A stretch of 64,000 nucleotides of DNA from assembly GCF_001905465.1 (NCBI RefSeq), contig NZ_LISX01000010.1, forward strand, positions 1 through 64,000. The letters are read 5' to 3'. The notes under the pieces were generated by a model. That model did not search any database, was not told the origin of the DNA, and was given only the letters and a program-made list of their open reading frames with translations. This document shows, piece after piece, positions 54,277 through 62,669 of the stretch. Each line of letters starts with the position of its first letter. Position 1 is the stretch's first letter. The DNA comes from Kitasatospora sp. CB01950. Lineage in GTDB: Bacteria > Actinomycetota > Actinomycetes > Streptomycetales > Streptomycetaceae. The translations under genes and the position numbers were made by a program.

Positions 54277-55950
54277 CTACCCGAAGTAGTTGTGGAAGTT
54301 CTTCGAGAACTCGTTCCCGTTGTAGTTGTCCCAGTTGATCGACCAGGTCATCAGCCCGCGCAGGTTCGGCTGCTTGCCGGCCCGCGGGGTGTAGGAGCCG
54401 CAGCCGGTGCCCTTGGTGAGGCAGTCGAGGGCCTGGTTGACGACGGCCGGGGCGACGTAGCCGTTGCCCGCGTAGGTGTTGGCGGGCATGCCGATGGCGA
54501 CCTGGGAGGGCTTGAGGGGCGGGAACATGTTGGCGGTGTTGCCGGCCACCGGGAAGCCCGCGAGGAGCATGTCGGTCATGGCGATGTGGAAGTCCGCGCC
54601 GCCCATGTTGTGGTACTGGTTGTCGAGGCCCATGATCGAGCCCGAGTTGTAGTCCTGGACGTGAAGCAGCGTCAGGTCGTCACGCAGGCCGTAGATGACC
54701 GGCAGGAAGGCCCCGGCGCGCGGGTCCTGGCCGCCCCAGGGACCCGATCCGTAGTACTGGTAGCCGAGTTGGACGAAGAAGGTCTCCGGCGCCATGGTCA
54801 GCTGGAAGTTCGCCCCGTACTTGGCCTTCAGGCTCTTCACGGCCGAGATCAGGTTGGTGATCACCGGCGTGGTCGGGTTCTTGAAGTCGTTGTCGCCGGT
54901 GTTGAGCGACAGCGAGTGCCCCTCGAAGTCGATGTCGAGGCCGTCCAGGCCCCACTTGTCGATGATCGCGGAGACCGAGGAGACGAAGGCGTCCCGGGCG
55001 GCGGTGGTGGTGAGCTGCACCTCGCCGTTCTGGCCGCCGATCGACAGCAGGACCTTCTTGCCCTTGGCCTGCTTGGCGGCGATGGCCGCCTTGAAGTCGG
55101 CGTCGGACTCCACGCCGGGGCACTGCGCGACGGGGCACCGGTTGAAGTGGATGTTGCCGGAGGTGATGGAGTCCGGCTCACCGAAGGCGAGGTCGATGAT
55201 GTCCCAGCTGTCGGGCACGTCGGACATCTTCAGGTACCCGGCCCCGTTGGCGAAGCTCGCGTGCAGGTACCCGACCAGCGCGTGGCTCCCGGCCGGCGGC
55301 GGCGTGCTCGGCGAGCCGGACGGACTGGCCGAAGCGGAGGGAGAAGCCGAGGCCGAGGCAGAAGCCGAGGCGGAAGCGGAAGCGGACGCGGACGCGGAGG
55401 CGGACGGGCTCGGCGAGCTCGGCACCGAGGGAGAAGAGCTCGGCGCGCCCGGCCCGTCCAGGGAGACGTCGTCCGCGTAGTAGGTGCCCTGCCCGTACCA
55501 GCCGTGGGTGAAGACGGTGGCGCTGGTCTGGGTGGCGGTGGTGGTGAAGCTGACGGAGAGCTTCTGGTAGGCGCCGCCGGTGCCGGGCGTCCAGGTGGAG
55601 GCGCCGCCGTTGACGCCGAGGTAGGTGTACGAGCCGTTGACCCAGGCGCTGAGCGTGTACGTGGTGTTGGGGGCGACGGCGACGGTCTGGGTGCACTGGG
55701 CGGTGTCGGTGGCGGAGGCGGCGCCGGCCAGCGCGTAGGTGCCGCTGTGGGCGTGGCCGGTGACGACGCTGCCGGTGCTGCCGGAACAGGTCCAGGGGTT
55801 GAGCGTGCCGGTCTCCAGGCCGCCGTTGACGAGGAATTCGCCGGCCGAGGCCGACCCGGCCAGTCCGAAGCTGATCGCTACGGCGCCCGCGGCGGCCACG
55901 GCCCAGGCCGTTCCGGCGGCGAGCAGCCGCTTCCTTCGGGGAGTGCGCAT
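54277..55950 (-). CDS. Secreted GH18 chitinase with N-terminal carbohydrate-binding module
   Basis: This 557-residue exported protein begins with a basic start and signal peptide ending ASA (residues 1-36). A ~130-residue CBM4/9-like beta-sandwich (EFLVNGGLETGTLNPWTCSG ... YADDVSLDG) follows. A Ser-Ala repeat linker leads to the GH18 barrel with catalytic DGLDIDFE (D-x-x-D-x-D-x-E complete) and KVLLSIGG. It probably degrades chitin outside the cell. AGGAG lies nine bases before the ATG. A DasR-like palindrome lies ~110 bp upstream, so induction by chitin breakdown products is likely. It is divergent from the tricorn protease gene. Confidence 0.93.
   Translation of the reverse strand: MRTPRRKRLLAAGTAWAVAAAGAVAISFGLAGSASAGEFLVNGGLETGTLNPWTCSGSTGSVVTGHAHSGTYALAGAASATDTAQCTQTVAVAPNTTYTLSAWVNGSYTYLGVNGGASTWTPGTGGAYQKLSVSFTTTATQTSATVFTHGWYGQGTYYADDVSLDGPGAPSSSPSVPSSPSPSASASASASASASASASASASPSASASPSGSPSTPPPAGSHALVGYLHASFANGAGYLKMSDVPDSWDIIDLAFGEPDSITSGNIHFNRCPVAQCPGVESDADFKAAIAAKQAKGKKVLLSIGGQNGEVQLTTTAARDAFVSSVSAIIDKWGLDGLDIDFEGHSLSLNTGDNDFKNPTTPVITNLISAVKSLKAKYGANFQLTMAPETFFVQLGYQYYGSGPWGGQDPRAGAFLPVIYGLRDDLTLLHVQDYNSGSIMGLDNQYHNMGGADFHIAMTDMLLAGFPVAGNTANMFPPLKPSQVAIGMPANTYAGNGYVAPAVVNQALDCLTKGTGCGSYTPRAGKQPNLRGLMTWSINWDNYNGNEFSKNFHNYFG
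55320..55420 (-). repeat. Degenerate 6-bp coding repeat (Ser-Ala linker of chitinase)
   Basis: GAGGCG/GAAGCG-type hexamers on the plus strand encode a long (Ser-Ala)n and Ser-Pro linker between the binding module and the catalytic domain. Confidence 0.85.
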
Positions 55951-56055
55951 GTGGGGATGCTCCTGCCTCTGTGTGGGGGAACGTCCGTCTCCCGCCCGCC
56001 GGACTGTGGGGTTTCCGGCCCGGGGCATGCCGCCGCACCGGCACGCACCCTGGGA

Positions 56056-56071
56056 GTTGGACTAGACCACT
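56056..56071. promoter_or_regulatory. Probable DasR-responsive element (dre) of the chitinase
   Basis: GTTGGACTAGACCACT matches the dre consensus AGTGGTCTAGACCACT at 13 of 16 positions, with a perfect right half. It is 106-121 bp upstream of the chitinase ATG. DasR is the GlcNAc-sensing GntR repressor of streptomycete chitinase genes. Confidence 0.72.
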
Positions 56072-56198
56072 GAACCGGCTCGGCCCGCCCCTGTCAATGC
56101 ACCGGCGACCCTCGCTCCTTGACGACCGATCAGTCGACGGAAACGCACCCGGACCCGCCCGCGTTGCGGCCCCCGGCGCGGGGTCGAACCATGGAGTG

Positions 56199-59100
56199 GT
56201 GCCCGGATATCTGCGTTTCCCCCATGTACGCGACGGTCTGCTCGCCTTCACCGCCGAGGACGACGTCTGGGTCGCGCCGCTCGCCGCGGACGGCTCGGTC
56301 GGGCGGGCGTGGCGGGTCAGTGCGGACCGGACCAGGGTGAGCCACCCCCGGCTGTCGCCGGACGGCACGGTGCTGGCGTGGACCAGCTGGTTCGCGCTGA
56401 CGCCGGAGGTGTTCACCGCGCCGGTGGCGGGCGGCGCGGCCACCCGGCTGACGTTCTGGGGCAGCCAGGACACCCGGGTGCGGGGGTGGCTGCCGAACGG
56501 GGAGGTGCTGGCCGTCACCTCGTACCACGAGCCGTTCGCGCACTACACGTGGGCGTGGGAGCTGCCGCCGGACGGCGCGCCGGGGCGGCGGATGCCGTGG
56601 GGGCCGGTGGCGGACGCGCAGATGGGGGCGGGGCACACGGTGCTGCTGACGGACGCGGCCCCGCACGAGCCGGCGTTCTGGAAGCGCTACCGGGGCGGCG
56701 CGACCGGCCGGCTCTGGGTGGACCACGACCTGCTGCTGCCGGACCTGCCGGGCCACCTGGCCGCGCCGATGCCGGTGGAGACCCCGGCGGGCACCCGAGT
56801 GGCGTTCCTGTCCGACCACGAGGGCGTGGGCAACGTGTACTCGGTGCGCCCGGACGGCACCGACCTGCGACGGCACACCGACCATGCGACGTACTACGCG
56901 CGGGAGGCCGCCACCGACGGCACCCGGATCGTCTACCAGCACGCGGGCGACCTGTGGCTGCTGGATTCGCTGGACGCGCCGGCCCCGCGCCGCCTGGAGG
57001 TGCCGCTCGGCGGCGCCCGGGCGGGCCGTCGCCCATACCAGGTGGGCGCGGCGAACAACGTCAAGGACCTGGCCTGCGACGCCACCGGCCGGGCCGGGGT
57101 GATCAATGTGCGCGGTTCGCTGTACTGGCTGACCCACCGGGACGGCCCGGCCCGGGTGCTGGCCGACACCCCGGGGGTGCGCTGCCGGCTGCCGCTGGTG
57201 CTCGGCTGGGGCGGCCAGGCGGCCTGGGTGACCGACGCGGAGGGCGAGGACGCGATCGAGCTGGCGCACCTGCCGGGCAAGAACGACCCGGCCCCGCACC
57301 GCCGGATCGCGGCGGGCCTGATCGGCCGGGTGCAGGAGCTGTCCGCCGCCCCGGACGGCAGCCGGCTGGCGGTGGCCTGCTCGGACGGCCGGCTGCTGCT
57401 GGTGGACACCGCCGAGGGCGGCGTCACGGAGGTCGTCGCGTCCCGGTACGGGCCGGTCTCCAGCCCGTCGTTCTCCCCGGACTCGCAGTGGCTGACCTGG
57501 TCGCAGCCGGTCGCGGGCCGGTCGCTGCGCGCCGTGCGGCTGGCCCGGGTGGACCGGCCGGAGCGGGCGATCGACGTCACCGGCGGGCGGTTCGAGGACG
57601 AGCATCCGGTGTTCACCCGGGACGGCCGGTTCCTGGTGTTCCTGTCCTGGCGGGGCTTCGACCCGGTGCACGACGTGCACACCGGCGACCTGTCGTTCCC
57701 GCTGGGCTGCCGCCCGTACCTGGTGCCGCTGGCCGCCGACACCCCGTCGCCGTTCGCCTCCCCGGCGGAGGGCCGTCCGCCGGTCGGTCTGGACCCGGAG
57801 GAGGCCACCGGCGACGGCACGGTGCAGGTGGACGAGGAGGGGCTGAGCAAGCGGCTGGTGCCGTTCCCGGTGATCGCGTCCAAGTATTCGGCCACGGCGG
57901 CGGTGCGCGGCGGCGTGGTGTGGCTGCGCTGGCCGATCTCGGGCGCGCTCGGCCAGACCTTCGCCAATCCGGAGGACACCTCGGGCCGCCCGGCGCTGGA
58001 GTTCTTCGACCTGGCCCGGGGCCGCCGCAGCACGCTGGTCGAGCAGTTGGACGGTTTCGCGGTGTCGGCGGACGGCTCGGCGGTGTCGGTGTTCTCGGGC
58101 GGGGCGCTCAAGCTGTACCTGCTGTCCGCGCCGACCGCGCCGCTCGCCGTGGACCTGCGCCGGATCACCCACACCGTGCATCCGGCCGCCGAGTGGCAGC
58201 AGTCCTACTTCGAGGCCGCCCGGATCGTCGCCGACCAGTTCTGGGACCCGGGCATGTGCGGCCTCGACTGGCCCGAACTCACCGACCAGTACGCCCCGTT
58301 GCTGGAACGGGTGGCCTCCCCGGACGACTTCGCGGACCTGCTGCGCGAGCTGCTCGGCGAGCTCGGCACCTCGCACGCCTACGTCACCCCGGCGCGACGC
58401 GGCGAGGGCCCGGCGATCGCCCAGCAGCCGCTGGGCCTGCTCGGCGCCAACGCGCACCGCGACCCGGACGGCCGCTGGCTGGTCGACCGAATCCTGCCCG
58501 GCGAGTCCTCCGACCCCAAGGCCCGTGCGCCGCTTGCCGGTTACGGCCTGCACGACGGCGACGAGCTGCTCGCCGTGGACGGCCGCCCGCCGGACCCGGT
58601 GCGCGGTCCCACGCCGCTGCTGGCCGGGACGGGCGGCACCACGGTGGAGCTGACGGTCCGCCACGGCGAGCGGGTGCGCCGGATCGCCGTCACCCCGCTG
58701 ACCGACGAGCGGCCCATCCGCTACCAGGACTGGGTGGCCAAACGCCGGCACCTGGTACGGGAGTTCAGCAACGGCGTGTGCGGCTACCTGCACATCCCGG
58801 ACCTCGGCGGCTCCGGCTGGGCGCAGTTCAACCGCGACCTGCGCTCCGAACTCGCCCGCCCGGCCCTGGTGCTGGACGTCCGCGGCAACGCCGGCGGCAA
58901 CGTCTCCGAACTGGTCCTGGAGAAGCTCCGCCGCCGGGTCCTGGCCTGGGACTTCACCCGCGGCCGGCAGCCCGTCCGCTGGCCCCGGGACGCGCCGCGC
59001 GGCCCGGTGGTCGCGCTCGCCGACCACGCCACCAGCTCCGACGGCGACGTCATCATCAGCGCGATCAAGGCCCTCGAAATCGGCCCGGTGGTCGGCACCC

Positions 59101-59408
59101 GCACCTGGGGCGGCGTGGTCGGCATGACCGGCCGGAACGCGCTCGGCGACGGCAGCCAGATCTCCGTCCCGAAGAACGCGTCCTGGTTCACCGGCGGCGT
59201 CGGCTTCTCGGTCGAGAACCGCGGCGTCTCCCCCGACATCGAGGTCGTCCGCACTCCCCGCGACTGGGCGCGCGGCGAGCACACCGACCTCGCCGCGGCC
59301 GTCACCCTCGCCCTCGACCTGCTGACCCACACCCCCGCCGCCGCGCCCCCGCCCCCGACCATCGGCCGCCCGAACCTCCGCCGCCCGCCGCTGCCGCCGC
59401 GGGCCTGA
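56199..59408 (+). CDS. Tricorn protease homolog (S41 family peptidase)
   Basis: This 1069-residue protein has N-terminal beta-propeller repeats ([64 protein letters not shown]) to about residue 670. A C1 helical bundle, a PDZ-like domain (GLHDGDELLAVDGRPP) and the S41 core (LVLDVRGNAGGNVSEL, ALADHATSSDGDVIISAIKALEIGPVVGTRTWGG with the catalytic Ser) follow. Tricorn trims peptides produced by the proteasome, and the location is cytoplasmic as there is no signal peptide. The start is GTG 56199 (or 56196), where the family begins (VPGYLRFPHV). A Pro-rich tail ends the protein. Confidence 0.92.
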   Translation: MPGYLRFPHVRDGLLAFTAEDDVWVAPLAADGSVGRAWRVSADRTRVSHPRLSPDGTVLAWTSWFALTPEVFTAPVAGGAATRLTFWGSQDTRVRGWLPNGEVLAVTSYHEPFAHYTWAWELPPDGAPGRRMPWGPVADAQMGAGHTVLLTDAAPHEPAFWKRYRGGATGRLWVDHDLLLPDLPGHLAAPMPVETPAGTRVAFLSDHEGVGNVYSVRPDGTDLRRHTDHATYYAREAATDGTRIVYQHAGDLWLLDSLDAPAPRRLEVPLGGARAGRRPYQVGAANNVKDLACDATGRAGVINVRGSLYWLTHRDGPARVLADTPGVRCRLPLVLGWGGQAAWVTDAEGEDAIELAHLPGKNDPAPHRRIAAGLIGRVQELSAAPDGSRLAVACSDGRLLLVDTAEGGVTEVVASRYGPVSSPSFSPDSQWLTWSQPVAGRSLRAVRLARVDRPERAIDVTGGRFEDEHPVFTRDGRFLVFLSWRGFDPVHDVHTGDLSFPLGCRPYLVPLAADTPSPFASPAEGRPPVGLDPEEATGDGTVQVDEEGLSKRLVPFPVIASKYSATAAVRGGVVWLRWPISGALGQTFANPEDTSGRPALEFFDLARGRRSTLVEQLDGFAVSADGSAVSVFSGGALKLYLLSAPTAPLAVDLRRITHTVHPAAEWQQSYFEAARIVADQFWDPGMCGLDWPELTDQYAPLLERVASPDDFADLLRELLGELGTSHAYVTPARRGEGPAIAQQPLGLLGANAHRDPDGRWLVDRILPGESSDPKARAPLAGYGLHDGDELLAVDGRPPDPVRGPTPLLAGTGGTTVELTVRHGERVRRIAVTPLTDERPIRYQDWVAKRRHLVREFSNGVCGYLHIPDLGGSGWAQFNRDLRSELARPALVLDVRGNAGGNVSELVLEKLRRRVLAWDFTRGRQPVRWPRDAPRGPVVALADHATSSDGDVIISAIKALEIGPVVGTRTWGGVVGMTGRNALGDGSQISVPKNASWFTGGVGFSVENRGVSPDIEVVRTPRDWARGEHTDLAAAVTLALDLLTHTPAAAPPPPTIGRPNLRRPPLPPRA

Positions 59409-59460
59409 GACCCAGGGCGAACGCCGACGCCCGCCCGGGCGCCGGCGTTCGCTGTCGCGG

Positions 59461-59670
59461 TCAGCCCCAGGGGTCTCCCTCGGCCGTCATGTTCTCGGCT
59501 GCCTGTCGGTCCTCGCGTTCCTGCCGGACGCGGCGCTCCGCTTCGTCGCGGGCGCGTTCCGCGCGGTCGCCGAAGGCGTCGGCGGCCTCGTCGTGGGCGA
59601 GGGCGGCCCGCTCGGCGGGGTCGGCCGCGGGCTCGGCGGGGTGGTTGCGGAACCTGTCGAAGATGCCCAT
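59461..59670 (-). CDS. Small charged hypothetical protein
   Basis: This 69-residue protein (MGIFDRFRNHPAEPAADPAERAALAHDEAADAFG...) is almost entirely charged and Ala-rich and predicted helical, probably coiled-coil or disordered. GAGGAG lies five to seven bases before the ATG, supporting translation. The MGIFDRFR start resembles small actinobacterial proteins of unknown function. It is convergent with the tricorn gene. Confidence 0.6.
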   Translation of the reverse strand: MGIFDRFRNHPAEPAADPAERAALAHDEAADAFGDRAERARDEAERRVRQEREDRQAAENMTAEGDPWG

Positions 59671-59995
59671 GTCTCCTCCTCGGGTGGGCGTCCCCCCTGC
59701 TGTCGCTGCCCCACTTCTCACGGTACGCCGCCCGGTTTGCCGGGAGGGCGTGGACAGTGGGCTCCGACCACCCTCGCACCGGCCCTGCGGGGTCGCACCC
59801 GGACGGCCCCGGCTCACCCGCCCGGCGCAGGCCGCCGCCGCATCGGGGCCGGGGCCGAACTGCCGTGCGCGGCAAAGGAGAAGGCGTCCGCCCGGGGGCC
59901 GATCGCGGCGGGCGGGCGTGGCCGCCGCCCGGCCTGCCGCCCGAGGCTGAGGGGGTCAGCCGCCCCACAGCCGCAGCTTGAGAGGTGAGCGCGCC
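59671..59995. other. Intergenic region upstream of adhE
   Basis: This 325-bp non-coding, GC-rich region has no gene. I looked for a Rex-type TTGTGAA-N-TTCACAA operator, expected for redox-controlled adhE genes, and did not see one. No clear promoter hexamers were found. Confidence 0.35.
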
Positions 59996-62554
59996 ATGTC
60001 CGATCAGCCGTCCCCCGACGGGAGCACCGACGCCGTCGACGCCCTGGTCCGCAACGGGCACAAGGCCCTGCGGGAGTACGCGGGTCTCACCCAGGAGCGG
60101 GTGGACCGGATCGTGAAGAAGGCCGCGCTGGCCGCGCTGGCCGCGCACACCCGGCTGGCGGCGCTGGCCGTCGAGGAGACCGGGCGCGGGGTGTTCGAGG
60201 ACAAGGCGGTGAAGAACGTCCTCGCCTGCGAGAACGTCACGCACTCGCTGGCGGGGATGCGGACGGTCGGGGTGATCGCCCGGGACGACATCGAGGGGAT
60301 CGTGGAGATCGCCGAGCCGGTGGGCGTGCTGGCGGCGCTGACCCCGGCGACCGATCCGACCTCGACCACCGTCTTCAAGGCGCTGATCGCGTTGAAGACC
60401 CGCAATCCGATCGTGTTCGCGTTCCACCCGTCGGCGCAGCGCTGTTCGGCGGAGGCGGCCCGGGCCGTGCGGGACGCGGCGATCGCGGCGGGCGCCCCGG
60501 CGCACTGCGTGCAGTGGATCGACGCCCCGTCGGCGGCGGCGACGGACGCGCTGATGCGGCACGACGGGGTGGCGACGATCCTCGTCACGGGCGCGGACCG
60601 GCTGGTGCGGGCGGCGTACTCGTGCGGGAAGCCGGCGCTGGGGGTGGTCGCGGGCACGGTGCCGGCGTACCTGGAGCGGAGCGCGGACCTGCGGCGCGCG
60701 GTGAACGACATCGTGCTGTCGAAGTCCTTCGACAACGGGATGGTCTGCGCCGCCGAGCAGGCGGTGATCCTGGACGAGGAGGTGTACGAGGCGGCGCTGG
60801 CGGAGTTCCGGACCTTGCGGGCGCACCTGGCGGACCCTGCCGAGACGGCCCTGCTGGAGCAGCAACTGTTCGACGGCGACGGCGAGTTGAGGGCGGAGCT
60901 GGTCGGGCGGTCGGCGGCGGAGGTGGCGCGGGCGGCGGGCTTCGAGGTGCCGGAGGACACCTCGGTGCTCCTCGCGGAGGTCGACGGGGTCGGCCCGCTG
61001 ACCGGGCCGAAGCCCTGCCCGGTGCTGGCGGTGCTGCGGGTCCGGTCGCGGGCGCAGGGCGTCCGCCTGGCGGCGGAGCTGGTGGAGCTGCGCGGTCCGG
61101 GGCAGTCGGCGGTGGTGCACACCGAGGACGCGGCGTTCGCGGAGGAGTTCGGCGCGGGGGTGCGGGCGGGCCGGATCGTCTGGAACGCGCCGGGTTCGCA
61201 CGGCGGCATCGGCGACGTGTACAACGCCTTCCTGCCCACGGTGTCGGGGAACGTCTCGGCGCCGCATCTGATCGGTGTGCGGCGGATCGGGCGGCGCAAC
61301 ACCAACATGCAGTGGTTCAAGGTCCCGCCGAAGATCTTCTTCGAGCGCGGCTCGCTCCGGTACCTGGCGGACCTGCACGGGGCCCGCCGGGTGGTGGTGG
61401 TCACCGACCGGGCGATGGTGGAGGTCGGCCACCTGGAGCGGGTCCGGGAGGTGCTGCGCCGGCGGGCGGAGCCGGTGGAGGTGCGGGTGGTGGACTCGGT
61501 GGAGCCGGAGCCGAGCGTGGCGACGGTGGAGCGGGGCGCGGAGCTGCTGCGCGAGTTCCGGCCGGACACCGTGGTGGCGCTGGGCGGCGCCGGGCCGATG
61601 GACGCGGCGAAGGTGATGTGGCTGCTGTACGAGCACCCGGGGGTGGAGTTCGCGGACCTGACGGAGAAGTTCTTCGACATCCGCAAGCGCGCCTTCACCT
61701 TCCCCGACCTGGGCGAGAAGGCGCGGCTGGTGTGCGTGCCGACCACCTCGGGCTCCGGCAGCGAGGTCACCCCGTTCGCGGTGGTCACCGACCCGGAGAC
61801 CGGCCGGCGGTACCCGCTGGCGGACTACGCGCTGACCCCGACGGTGGCGATCGTGGACCCGGCGCTGACCGGCGACCTGCCGGCGGCGGTGACGGCGGAC
61901 TCCGGTTTCGACGCGCTGACGCACTGCGTGGAGACGTACGTGTCGGTGTACGCCAACGACTTCACCGACGGCCTGGCGCTGCAGGGCGTCCGGCTGGTCT
62001 TCGAGAACCTGCCCGCGGCGGTGCACGACGGCCCGGCCGACCCGGTGGCGCGGGAGCGGATGCACAACGCGGGGACGATCGCGGGCATGGCGTTCGGCTC
62101 GGCGTTCCTGGGCGCGGTGCACGCGATGGCGCACACCCTGGGCGCGACCTTCCACGTGCCGCACGGGCGGGCGAACGCGCTGCTGCTGCCGCACGTGATC
62201 CGCTGGAACGGCTCGGCCCCGGCCCGGGTGAGCAGCTGGCCGAAGTACCGCAGCTACGTGGCCCCGGAGCGCTACCGGCAGATCGCCCGCACCCTGGGCC
62301 TGCCCGCCGACTCCCCCGAGCAGGGCGTGGAGTCGCTGGCCCTCGCGGTGGAGGAGCTGCGCGAGCGGGTCGGCATCCCCCGCTCGTTCAAGGAGGCGGG
62401 GGTGGACGAGACGGCGTTCCTGGCCGGCCTGGAGCAACAGGCGATGAACGCGTTCGAGGACCAGTGCGCGCCGGCCAATCCGCGGCTGCCGATGCTGCGG
62501 GACCTGCGGCGGCTGATGACGCTGGCCTACTACGGCGACGACCGGGCGGTGTGA
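59996..62554 (+). CDS. adhE: Bifunctional acetaldehyde-CoA/alcohol dehydrogenase
   Basis: This 852-residue two-domain enzyme reduces acetyl-CoA via acetaldehyde to ethanol, with NADH at both steps. The N-terminal CoA-acylating aldehyde dehydrogenase carries the catalytic Cys in SFDNGMVCAAEQAV. The C-terminal iron-dependent alcohol dehydrogenase begins at MQWFKVPPKIFFERGSL. It has VALGGAGPMDAAKVMW (NAD site), PTTSGSGSEVTPFAVV and the iron ligands in DSGFDALTHCVE and AMAHTLGATFHVPHGRANALLLPHV. The start follows GAGAGGTGA. Full-length AdhE is a fermentation enzyme and unexpected in a strictly aerobic mycelial actinomycete. Confidence 0.94.
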   Translation: MSDQPSPDGSTDAVDALVRNGHKALREYAGLTQERVDRIVKKAALAALAAHTRLAALAVEETGRGVFEDKAVKNVLACENVTHSLAGMRTVGVIARDDIEGIVEIAEPVGVLAALTPATDPTSTTVFKALIALKTRNPIVFAFHPSAQRCSAEAARAVRDAAIAAGAPAHCVQWIDAPSAAATDALMRHDGVATILVTGADRLVRAAYSCGKPALGVVAGTVPAYLERSADLRRAVNDIVLSKSFDNGMVCAAEQAVILDEEVYEAALAEFRTLRAHLADPAETALLEQQLFDGDGELRAELVGRSAAEVARAAGFEVPEDTSVLLAEVDGVGPLTGPKPCPVLAVLRVRSRAQGVRLAAELVELRGPGQSAVVHTEDAAFAEEFGAGVRAGRIVWNAPGSHGGIGDVYNAFLPTVSGNVSAPHLIGVRRIGRRNTNMQWFKVPPKIFFERGSLRYLADLHGARRVVVVTDRAMVEVGHLERVREVLRRRAEPVEVRVVDSVEPEPSVATVERGAELLREFRPDTVVALGGAGPMDAAKVMWLLYEHPGVEFADLTEKFFDIRKRAFTFPDLGEKARLVCVPTTSGSGSEVTPFAVVTDPETGRRYPLADYALTPTVAIVDPALTGDLPAAVTADSGFDALTHCVETYVSVYANDFTDGLALQGVRLVFENLPAAVHDGPADPVARERMHNAGTIAGMAFGSAFLGAVHAMAHTLGATFHVPHGRANALLLPHVIRWNGSAPARVSSWPKYRSYVAPERYRQIARTLGLPADSPEQGVESLALAVEELRERVGIPRSFKEAGVDETAFLAGLEQQAMNAFEDQCAPANPRLPMLRDLRRLMTLAYYGDDRAV

Positions 62555-62669
62555 CGGCCGGGGCCGCGGCGGACCGCCCAGGGCCTGCCTTCCCGTTCGC
62601 CGACACCCCGGCGCCGGGCCGTGCGCGACGTCTTCGCCGCACCCGGCCCGCACGCGGGGTGCCGGGCGG

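Noticed and set aside
58784-62653. A very long minus-strand open frame across the tricorn and adhE genes
   Set aside because: Composition is His/Arg/Gln-rich with no domain, and the plus strand carries unmistakable S41 and AdhE motifs.
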